This document shows, one piece after another, positions 1-8,705 of a stretch of 64,000 nt of DNA (the first letter of the stretch is position 1; each line of letters opens with the position of its first letter). A program made the translations under genes and the position numbers. The DNA comes from Fagopyrum homotropicum (lineage: Eukaryota > Streptophyta > Magnoliopsida > Caryophyllales > Polygonaceae): contig BSWB01000004.1 of NCBI GenBank assembly GCA_033239125.1, positions 28,021,501 to 28,085,500 on the forward strand, read 5' to 3'. The notes below the pieces were generated by a model. It saw only the letters and a program-made list of their open reading frames with translations. It had not been told where the DNA came from and made no database searches.

Positions 1-1938
1 GTGGGCATCTTGGAAGACGTTCCGGTCAAGTTAGGTAACTTCTATCTACCTATAGATTTTGTTGTACTTGACATTCCCGCAGATTATCCTGTTCCTATTA
101 TTCTTGGGAGGCCATTTCTAGCAACTTCGGGTTGTAACGTGGATTGCAAGAACGCCAAGTTGAAATTCAACGTTGGTGGCGATGAGGTGGAGTTCGCATT
201 GCTTGCGGCCATGAAAGGGGAGCAGCTAACTGATGATATCTTCAACATCTACGATGAAGAAGAATCAAGAGAATTGGTGAGCTCTATCCTTATTAACGAT
301 CCACTCGAAAGAGTTATTAGCTTCAGTTTAATGGAGGAAGATATAGATGCTTCTTGTGATGTAGATATACGGAGCTTAAAAGCACTGGAAGAGGATCCAG
401 GAGCCAAAACTGAGAAGCTGACCCAGGGGACGAAGATCTCCAGTTTCGGTTCCAGTTGCAGTACCTCGACCGAGGCACTTCCTGGACTGAGCGAGGCGAC
501 TGAAGAACATCTCGGTCAACGCCTCTGCGCCTCGACCGAGGTCGATGGCGAGATGATGTCAACTGAGACTACTGAGAATAATAAACTTCTTACTCCCTTC
601 CCTGACATTCATCCTCAGTTGGTGGAACATTCTATCCACCAACTCTCTGATAATAACGGACCTTGGTATGCTGATATTGTGAACTATCTTGTTTGCTAGG
701 AAATACCGCCCGGATTGACGTACTCTCAAAAGAAGAGATTCTTCAAAGAAGTACGACATTACTACTGGGACGAGCCGCTGCTATTCAAGCGCAGGCCGGA
801 TGGGATGCTTCGAAGATGCATTCCGGAAGATGAAGTTAATAGCGTTATACGGCATTGCCATTCACTTCCTTGTGGAGGACATGCCAACACCGATAAAACA
901 TGCGCTAAGGTATTGCGTTCCGGTTTCTTTTGGCCTACATTATTTAAGGATGTACAATCTTTTGTTGTCTCTTGTGATGCATGCCAAAGAACAGAAAATT
1001 TATCGAGGAGGAACGAGATGCCACTTAACAACATCCAAGAGGTGGAAATCTTTGATGTATGGGGGATTGACTTCATGGGACCTTTACCATCCTCCGGAGG
1101 AAACCTCTATATTCTTCTTGCGGTTGATTACGTCTCTAGATGGGTTGAAGCCATTGCTTCTCCCACTAACGACGCCAAGGTGGTTGTGAAGTTCTTAAAT
1201 AGAACCATCTTCCCACGATTTGGAACTCCACGCATCATCATCAGCGATGGAGGAACGCATTTCATTAACCGGAAGTTCAAGGCACTTCTATCGAAGTATG
1301 GGGTAACCCACAAGGTATCAACCCCTTATCACCCTCAAATTAGTGGACAGGTCGAGATCTCGAATAGAGAAATCAAAGAAATTTTGGAGAAGACCGTCTC
1401 TAGGACGAGGAAGGATTGGTCCATGAAATTGGACGATGCTCTTTGGGCGTACAGGACCGCATTTAAGACTCCCATAGGTACCACCCCTTATAATTTGGTA
1501 TATGGGAAGTCTTGCCATTTGCCCGTTGAATTGGAACACAAAGCATATTGGGCAATCAAATGGTTGAACTTCGACATTAAGGAGGTCGGCGAGAAGCGAC
1601 TATTGGAACTCAACGAGCTGGAGGAGCTGCGTTTGAACGCTTATGAGAATGCCAAAATCTATAAAGAAAGGACGAAGAGATGGCATGACAAGCGTATCGT
1701 CCCAAAGGAGCTTAACGAAGGAGACTTAGTTCTACTCTTCAACTCCCGCCTCCGCCTTTTTCCAGGTAAGTTAAAATCTAGATGGACCGGACCTTATGTT
1801 GTGAAACATGTTTTTCCTCATGGTGCAGTTGAGATATGGGGCGAAACTAGCGGAAGCTTCAAGGTCAACGGTCATAGACTTAAGAAGTACCAACTGGAAA
1901 CTCCGGTTGAGGAGGTTGCACCAATATACCTCATTTGA
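1..1938 (+). pseudogene. A pol: protease C-terminus fused to integrase, RT-RNase H missing
   Basis: One frame runs from base 1 to a stop at 1936-1938, broken only by TAG at 697-699 where D has CAG (Gln). Residues 1-60 are the end of a retroviral-type aspartic protease, with the ILGRPF flap-side signature; the catalytic Asp-Leu-Gly-Ala lies upstream of the window. An acidic Ser/Thr/Glu linker follows, containing the family motif as repeated Ser-Thr-Glu. From about 640 the frame is integrase: the His-His-Cys-Cys zinc finger (HCHS, HANTDKTC, SCDAC), then the catalytic Asp (GIDFMG), Asp (ISDGGTHF) and Glu (QVEISN), and a C-terminal RWTGPYVV domain. There is no chromodomain. The integrase core looks intact, while no RT (FMDD) or RNase H is present. 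Likely non-functional because of the TAG, but otherwise little decayed. Confidence 0.88.
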
Positions 1939-2752
1939 GAGACGCATTATGGTCCAGCTAGCGACCTTAAACCAAGCGCTTCTTGGGAGGCAACCCAAGG
2001 TATTGCTTTCTTTTCCCGTTTTCTAGTCTAGCTTAGATAGTTTGTTTGCTTTTGCTTTGCTTTGTTTTGTTTCGGCGTTCTAGACAGATAACAGGAGACA
2101 TCTAAGAAAGGAGCATAACTGGAAGGACAGAAGTTCGAGAATTTGAGAAGACGGAGTTTGACTGAGGCATCTCGGTTGCTGTCAGAGCACCTCGACCGAG
2201 ATGATTCTTGAAGCAACCGAGGCGACTAGGGTTTCTGAAGAACCACCTCGGTCCGTACCACCTCGGTCCAGTCGAGACCATCTCGACCGAGGTGACAGCA
2301 ATCCAGAAAAGGGTATAAAAGGCGGAAGATTTCTCTCTCCTCACTTTACTCTTTCCCCTCGACCGCGGCGGCAGCTCACCTTGCTTCTCCGATTTCTTGC
2401 TCGTTTTCGACTATTTCTGTCTCCAAACTGTGATTAAGACTGAGAGGATCCTAGTGCAACATCGATCTTCAAGAGAATCGAATCGATTCGGCCGAACGAG
2501 GTAAAAACGAAACCGAAACCTTACCTCGCTTTTTCGCTTCGATTTGGGCTTTGGTTGCCCCTACATTTGTTGAGGAAAGGCTTAAGTACCCCATAGGAAG
2601 CAGTTGTAGTGATTTTTGGGGGAAAAGAACTGAATTTTTTGAAGAAATTAGATCCAGTTCGCCGCCTCGGTCCAGTCGAGTTGTGCCTCGGCCGAGGTGA
2701 TTCTTGAGAGTTGTCAGTTGACCGAGGTGACTTGACAGTGACTGAATTGAAA
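1939..2752 (+). other. A: non-coding leader between integrase and ORF-1
   Basis: No supported gene. It starts with a short stretch conserved after integrase in every element here (core GGGAGGCAACCCAAGG at about 1985-2000; D, B and E carry a near copy). It then holds two clusters of the family motif, at about 2165-2305 and 2660-2735, including a perfect CTCGACCGAGG at 2282-2292. A TATA-like GTATAAAAGG at about 2314-2323 lies between them and might drive a separate ORF-1 transcript; that is inference. Confidence 0.6.
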
Positions 2753-4163
2753 ATGAGTTCTGACCGCCGCCTCACCCTCAGGGATAGATCCTCACCTTCC
2801 CCTTCTTCCTCTTCTTCCCGACCTTACCGCCCGGTGATCCATGAGCGACACCGGGTGGATTATGAGCGTATTTCTGGCCGTCCAGTGATTGCACCACGAC
2901 GTGTCTGCTTTTGATTGCCTCCAGGTCGACGGAGACCTTAGGATGATGATTTCTACAGTTGGGCTGGATCAGTTTACTGAGATCCGAGCCCCAGCCTATT
3001 TGGAGCCGACCCTAGAGTTCGTTAGCTCCTTTACCTACCTCCCCACAAAGCGTTTTGTGAAGTACCGGTTGATGAACCGGAACTTCTTAGTGCCACTAGA
3101 GTACTAGAGAGAGATTTTCGGCTTTCCTGAGCCCACCGCTGTTGACTTCCCGTCCCGATCAGTAGCTAGGGAATTTTGGGGGCAAATTGCCCATATTGTT
3201 GAGCATGCAGATAGATGGCGCCCTGGAGATTCCAGAGAGAAGGTCATCTTCCACCTAGCCTTTAGGTTAGCCCACCGGATATTCAGCGAGACACTTCTGG
3301 CGCGTACTGAGACGCCCCAGAAGATCCGACAGGGAGAGCTTTTCAGTTTGTACTGCATGGTTACTGGAGGTTTCCCGGACTTTGGCTTGATGTTGGCAGA
3401 GGATCTGCACAAGATCAAGGCCAAGGCGAAGGGAGACATCTGCTGCGGAGGGCTTGTCACCGATATAGCTAGCTATCAGGACATGGACCTCAGTGCTTGC
3501 ACGATGGTGGCGGCTGCCAAGCCGCTTGGATTGCAGGAGATGATCACTCGGCGGATTCTCGTTCCCCGAGGTCTGACTACTCCGTACGTGGCTATGCCGT
3601 GGGAGCTGACTGCGCCACAGGGGATCAGGTGGTCTGCCCAGTTTACAGTTTTTGACCCACATTATTGGCAGACCGCTTGGGCTCCATTGATGGAGGATTA
3701 TAGAGAGGCAGCAGCTGCCCCAGCTGAGGAGGAGGAGGAGGCTGATGATGAGGAGACAGTTGATGAGAGAGAGGGTGGAGTCCCGATGGATACAGGGACA
3801 GATACTACAGGGACGAGCGCACCACCAATTATAGATCTGGATGAGGAGGATACTGAGCCTGCACCTGCTGCATCACCTGCTAGGCGTAGGACACGCCGTC
3901 ATAGAGATTCAAAGGCTCATCGTCGGATCGATGATCTGACGGATCAGATGATAGACTCTTATGCTGCCCTTACTGTGGACATGCATGAGAGATTTGCTGC
4001 CCAGCACCGACAGATTGACAGTTGGACTCACCAGATGCTAGAGGGGCAGCACTATCAGCGCAGGATGATGGAGATACAATTCCAGCAGGCTATGGGTTAT
4101 CCATTCGACCCGTCTCAGTATCCGTACATACCACCACCACCACCACCGGATCAGGATTCTTGA
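2753..4163 (+). pseudogene. A ORF-1: ATHILA ORF-1-like (env-position) protein, broken
   Basis: The gene lies 3' of integrase, in the position sometimes called env-like in Athila elements. The proposed start is ATG 2753, matching D. The N-terminus is Arg/Ser-rich, followed by the conserved block with RAPAYLEPTLEFV and the YRLMNRNFLVP region, a long globular domain (FHLAFRLAHRIFSETLLART), an acidic low-complexity tail, and a C-terminus ending in a Pro run (PPPPPP). Two breaks are seen: a loss of about 8 bases near 2900 that shifts frame, and TAG at 3105-3107. D has TAG at the identical position. I see no clear signal peptide or membrane span, so an envelope function is not supported. It resembles the Pfam ATHILA ORF-1 family from memory; its biochemical role is unknown. 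Confidence 0.75.
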
Positions 4164-4265
4164 GAGCTGCAGGGTTTTCTTTATTATTTTATGCAGTTCA
4201 GCTATTTGTCCGGTGAGTACTTTTATCCTTTAGACTTATTTTGACCCACTGGGACAGTGTGTCCC

Positions 4266-4280
4266 AAGTATGGGGTATTT
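4266..4280 (+). promoter_or_regulatory. A: internal polypurine-like copy
   Basis: AAGTATGGGGTATTT, the same 15 bases that touch the 3' LTR 1.4 kb downstream. It is preceded by an imperfect hairpin (GGGACAGTGTGTCCC). It could be a second plus-strand priming site; this is inference from sequence identity. Confidence 0.5.
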
Positions 4281-4319
4281 GATGTATTATTTGACTTTGA
4301 TGTATGACTCTATTTGCCG

Positions 4320-4450
4320 GATATTTATATTTATGCTTCACTTCTGCATTTATATGCTTATTTGAGATTGCATGCATACTTACACAGATATTTATATTTA
4401 TGCTTCACTTTTGCATTTATATGCTTATTTGAGATTGCATGCATACTTAC
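4320..4450 (+). repeat. A: 67-bp tandem duplication
   Basis: Two head-to-tail copies start at 4320 and 4387, nearly identical (one C/T difference seen), rich in TTTATAT and ending in GCATGCATACTTAC. It is non-coding and not duplicated in B or D at the same place. Confidence 0.85.
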
Positions 4451-5669
4451 AGGTTGTTTGATTGAGAAAAACATCGAAACTAAAAAAAAAACTGGTTTTT
4501 AAAAAAATTTTTTTGACCTCGACCGGTGGAGTTCTGGCCAAACGAGGTGTTTCACCTCGGTTGACCTAAGAACACCTCGACCGAGGTGGGTTAACTGAGA
4601 GTTTTCGAAAACGATTTTTGTGTTACTTATCTGGATATGATCTCAGTGAAGACTTTGCTTACTGACTGGTTTTAAATTCTTTATGTGTTTGAAAGGTTTT
4701 ATAATATGTTTAAGTTGCTAAATGCTTTGTTTGAAATTATTGGCATGTTTAATACTTTGTTTTTATCTAAATTATGTTGAATTTGAAGGTTGACACCACA
4801 TTATGAGTTCTCTCACTTTATTCCTGGAAAGACCAAGGCAATTCATCCTTTTGTCTTCTTCTTCTTAATCATGCTTAGCCCCTCATATACATTTTGCCTC
4901 CCTTTACCTATCCGGGAATTTGGAAGCAAGCGAAGTGGTGAAAGCAAGTGAAGTTAAAGTTGAGAAGTTGGCTGGAAGTGAAAGTGTTAGAAAGTAATAA
5001 TAGGTTTGGGGGAGTCAATCATGAAGATGAGTAACTCGGCACCATTCACATAGCCGGGTGTTTGTGTCTTGCCAAAGTCGGGTTGAGCGATATTCCTAAC
5101 GGGTCATGGTATGTGCATCAAGGGTTTGATGCATCTCAAAAAATTGATGATTGTTGATTTCCTAGGCTTCGGTTATTGTGCACCCCTGTCCATGCATCCC
5201 AAAAAGTAAAGTAAAAAAAAAGGTGTGAAATAAGCAAAGCTTATTGATGGAAGATGTTGCAAGTCAAAGTGGAAGTGAAGTTCATCCTTTTCCCGGATTC
5301 TAGCACCACATTACCTTACATACATCCCTACCCTACACGTTTCTTGACCTTTCTTTTGGGAAGCCCTTGAGATCTTGAGTTTATTGATTGACTTAGTGGT
5401 TTAAACTGGATTATACATGATTAATTTTGATAATGATGACTTATTATGCATTCTATGATTTTATGCAAAGATGAACAACTTTCCTATATTTATAAAATGT
5501 TTTGAACATGTTTTGATTTTAAATTCCATGAAGTATTCTCTTAGAGTGATCTATGATAGTTGCACACCACAAAAATATTTTTGAAAGACTTTTTATTGAT
5601 TTTCTTGACTACTAATCCATTCTATCTTGTCTCTTATATGCGGAACTTGCTTGGGGACAAGCAAGGGCT

Positions 5670-5684
5670 AAGTATGGGGTATTT
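5670..5684 (+). promoter_or_regulatory. A: polypurine tract (plus-strand primer)
   Basis: AAGTATGGGGTATTT directly abuts the 3' LTR start (TGATAACATG at 5685). The same 15 bases abut the 3' LTR in B and D and, one base removed, in E. A conserved GGGGACAAGCAAGGG lies just upstream. Confidence 0.75.
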
Positions 5685-7439
5685 TGATAACATGAATTAT
5701 AGTCTATATCTTGGGGTTTGTTTAGACGTTTTATCTTCAATAATCTGCATGTTTGTATGTATATTATGTGATTATATTACCATTTCATCTACCTTTGCGG
5801 GAATCGAGGTCTACACCTAGTTTTGTTGTAATCGTAGGTAAAATGGCACGTTTTGCATCAAAAAGGAGCAAAAAGAGCTATGGAGTCATTGAAGCTACAT
5901 TGAGGAACATAAGGAACCATCCAGGAAGCATAACTATGGATTAAGGATTCACTTTGGACCAGATTTGAGAGATTTCACATTCAGTTGTGACTCACCTCGG
6001 TTGACCACAAATTCATCTCGACCGAGGTGATCCAGAGAAACCGACTCGACCGAGGCGAATACCTAGGACGCGGCAAGAATATTTTATTCTTGGCTGAGAT
6101 CTTTTATCTTTGGAAAGTGATCTTATATTTTTGGGCTTGGCTCCTGGAAGGAAGAAGATATACTAGATCTTATATTTTACCTATTTTTATGGAAAGAGAT
6201 CTTTTCTAAGATATCTTATCTTTGGAGGGTTATTTTCCTATAAAAAGGGTTGGATTTCCACAAATCCAACAGCTCGCATACCACACTCCGCTTACACCGA
6301 AAAATCCACATTAAGTTGGGAGATTTGAAGAACCTTTCTGAAGGTTGAAGGAAGATTGAAGATTGTAGATTTTATAGCTTTTGGAAGGTTTTCTTTGTAA
6401 GATTACCTTAGATTATCTTCCTTGTTGTCCTGCTTGTTGGATTTATATCCAAGGAACACTTTTGTTGTGATATTTGATTCAGTTATTGAAGTCTTTTCAT
6501 TAAATTCTTCTTGTTCAAATATTCACCTTCTTCCCATATATTTGATTAATACTTTCATGATGATGATGAGTGGCTAATTTCCTTGTGTGATTCTAGGGTG
6601 ATTGGCTGAAGGTTGTGGGAAAAACAATGATAGAATAATCTTAGATTCTAGTAGGACCCTGAAAGTTCGAGTCTTTGACCTTAACCCTAAGCATCTCGCT
6701 CAGTTGATGAACATCTCAGCCGGGGTGGAATTTGGCTGACCGAGGTGACTTATCTGATCCGAAACTGAGATTTAAGTGTTAGAGTTTGCCAAATCCTATT
6801 CTTATTATACCTTTCCTGGTTCAATGCAAGCTTAGGATGAGACTTACCCGGTAATTCCTTAGTTTGTGTATCTAAGATCATAAGTGTAGGTAATAAAGGT
6901 TTATCCTTTATTGGGGTTTGAGTGTGCTTTCATCCCATCTTTGTGAGTTAGCCTGAGACTTACCCGGTAAAGGTTGATTCTATTCCCTTAGATGGTGTGT
7001 TAGTTTGAGGATATAGTTCTTTATCTTGATTCCTTGAGACTTACCCGGTAATAGGAGTTACGGTTTAGGATTAGTGAGTAGTGAGACTTACCCGGTGATC
7101 TATTCTACTTTAGTAACACGTTCCCTATGCAAAAACCTCAGCTTTGTCCGCTTATCTTTAGATCTTGAGTTGGAACCACAACTAGATGCTTTAATCCCTA
7201 GAATTGCATGTTTGCTTTATTGACTTCTTATTCATCTTTGATTGTGTTAATTGCTCTTGTGGTTAGTATTAACGAAGCTTACCGTTATCGACTTTGTTTC
7301 ACTAAGTCCTTGTGATCGACCCCTGGAATTCCTTGCTTTTTACAACGATTGACCCGTACACTGCGAGTTCGCATCCTTGTTTTAAGCTTACGTCTAGGGT
7401 TATAAATTTAAAGCTTGCACACACCGTTTGGAGCGAACA
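5685..7439 (+). repeat. A: 3' LTR (1755 bp)
   Basis: Runs from TGATAACATG to GGAGCGAACA. The U3 part carries a motif cluster at 5993-6055 (perfect CTCGACCGAGG at 6017 and 6045). A TATA box CCTATAAAAAGG is at 6237-6248. Downstream are a second motif cluster (about 6700-6750), four copies of GAGACTTACCCGGT (6839, 6955, 7036, 7083) and the terminal block TATAAATTTAAAGCTT (7401-7416). It aligns along its length with the LTRs of B, D and S1. Confidence 0.92.
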
Positions 7440-7760
7440 AAACCTTTAGCCGGAGTGGAAAGGTACTCGATCCGACGAGATCAAACATGTTGCCCGAGAC
7501 GTTGGAGGCACAAGTCCTCCTAGCCGATTGGAGGAAAGCGGAAATGCGAACACAAAAGAACAACCTCTCGGCGGAGGAAGGCGACGAAGATGACGACGAG
7601 CGACAACAAACGCCATCGGATGTATCGGCGGGAGAGTCCGACTAAGGTAAGGGCCAATCGGGGATATAGACAAAGGTAAGAGAACTACGTGGGCTTTGAT
7701 TCCTCCTCCCCGAGAGGATACGTAGGCAACCGGGATTCCGGTTCAAGCCCAATTCTTCTC
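7440..7760 (+). other. Unassigned sequence, possible Tat/Ogre-like retroelement remnant
   Basis: A frame from about 7415 to 7645 encodes a short hydrophilic, acidic C-terminal tail (EEGDEDDDERQQ) and then stops. About 80 bases later comes GAGGATACGTAGGCAACC, like the ACGTAGGCA motif I recall from LTRs of Tat/Ogre-type gypsy elements. This may be the end of such a polyprotein and the start of its LTR, but no second LTR or other domain is visible. It is the DNA on the far side of element A's 3' end. Confidence 0.3.
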
Positions 7761-7806
7761 TTTTTTTTTTTAAAGTTTAAGACTTCATTACTTAAACTTA
7801 AGTAAC

Positions 7807-7968
7807 TTAAGATTTAAGTTTAAAAAAGAATTTTATAAACTAATAACTAGATGACTTAAACTTAGAAAAATTGGACTTAAACTTAACTTAAGTTTAAGTC
7901 CAATTTTTCTAAGTTTAAGTCCTCTATTTATTAGTTTATAAAATTCTTTTTTAAGTTTAAGTCCTATT
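7807..7968. repeat. AT-rich foldback (near-perfect 80-bp inverted repeat)
   Basis: The arms 7807-7886 and 7888-7968 pair around base 7887. The inner 36 bases (7851-7886) pair perfectly, and the outer part has a few mismatches. The unit TTAAGTTTAAGTCC recurs inside and on both sides (about 7770-8010). It could be a MITE-like foldback or a hairpin-RNA source; no terminal duplication was found. Confidence 0.75.
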
Positions 7969-8083
7969 TTTTATTAGTTTATTTTCTTCTCCTTTTTTAA
8001 GTTTAAGTTCAATTTTTATGTTATATTTATTTTCTAATTTTTTTAAAGTTTATTTCCAATTTTTTTTTTTTTAATCTTACGTG

Positions 8084-8219
8084 GCCGACCCGTCGACCCG
8101 CCGGGTCTGACCCGTGACCCGGCGGGTCGGCCAGATACACGGGTTCGAGTCCGGGTTACCCTCCCCGGACCCATGACCCGGCGGGTCGGACCCGTCGACC
8201 CGGCGGGTCCGACCCGTGG
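8084..8219. repeat. GC-rich palindrome cluster
   Basis: Four near-identical 13-bp palindromes: GACCCGCCGGGTC at 8095 and GACCCGGCGGGTC at 8116, 8175 and 8197, separated by GACCCGT spacers. It adjoins an AT-rich stretch and ends where the broken LTR of element F begins. No gene is visible and its origin is unknown. Confidence 0.75.
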
Positions 8220-8229
8220 ACATGCCTAC

Positions 8230-8705
8230 TCCGTTGGGGCGAATCTTTAATGCACTTCAACGTCTAACTCTTCATCTGTTGGCCGTTACTGGTGTCAAAG
8301 CGCAGGGGCGTCTTGAGGCCAACGCAAGGGCGGTGACACATACTCATCACCTTCCAGCTTTTAGGGCGAGGCGCAGGGAGAGGCGCAGGGGCGTTGATCT
8401 CCGTCTTGTCAAGGCAAGTCACCGCAAGGGCGCCGATGGGTGGTGCAGGGGCGGTGACCTGCTTCTTGGCCAGCGCTGGTGAAGGCGCTGGGAGCGCTTC
8501 AGTGGGAAGTGTCACCCGTTGGGGCGGTGAAGTAGCAGAAGCTTCACTTCGTGATCTCTCTTCACTCCTAAGTGCTTATAACTCCTTTCTTAGCTTCTTT
8601 TAGTCTTCTTCTTCTGGATCAAGGAGTTAGTAGCATAAACTGACACTAATGCAATAAAAAGACTCTAAAAACTACCCTAAATTATAGTGATTCCATCACC
8701 TATCA
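8230..8705 (-). repeat. F: 3' LTR, truncated
   Basis: Aligns with the inner end of the LTR at 52330-53850 (about 53350-53850), including the terminal ATTCCATCACCTATCA, and carries several GCAGGGGCG-type motifs. The outer 1 kb is missing, and the exact breakpoint (8216-8240) cannot be fixed by eye. The retained end is the 5' end of the LTR in element orientation. Confidence 0.8.

Larger units (their letters stand above)
4164..5684 (+). other. A: 3' non-coding region between ORF-1 and 3' LTR
   Basis: No supported ORF. Contents in order: a polypurine-like copy (4266-4280), a 67-bp tandem duplication (4320-4450), family motif copies around 4515-4590 with perfect CTCGACCGAGG at 4576-4586, a pyrimidine-rich stretch, a block conserved in B, D and E (about 5030-5380) with the hairpin GCATCAAGGGTTTGATGC, and the functional polypurine tract at 5670-5684. 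Confidence 0.7.
1..7439 (+). mobile_element. Element A: Athila-type Ty3/gypsy retrotransposon, 5' part outside window
   Basis: In order: protease C-terminus, a protease-to-integrase linker, integrase, a non-coding leader, an ATHILA ORF-1-like relic, a 1.5-kb 3' non-coding region, a polypurine tract and a 3' LTR. The 5' LTR, gag and the start of protease lie before base 1. RT and RNase H, which should lie between protease and integrase, are absent: the reading frame runs straight from the acidic linker after protease into the integrase zinc finger. Minus-strand element D has the same arrangement. The LTR is closest to that of element B by eye. The bases after the LTR (aaacc, 7440-7444) would be the target duplication, but the matching copy is off-window. 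Confidence 0.9.

Noticed and set aside
2753..4163. ORF-1 as a viral envelope protein
   Set aside because: No signal peptide, furin-like site or convincing transmembrane helix is visible in A, D or F copies; only the position is env-like.
5560..5820. Hydrophobic small frame crossing the 3' LTR border (also at 15415-15675 and 27154-27420)
   Set aside because: It recurs only because the LTR start is repeated. It crosses the polypurine tract and the LTR boundary and differs between copies; no independent sign of coding.
8142..8152. GGTTCGAGTCC, a perfect tRNA B-box
   Set aside because: There is no A-box at the right distance, no cloverleaf and no acceptor stem; it lies inside the GC-rich palindrome cluster.
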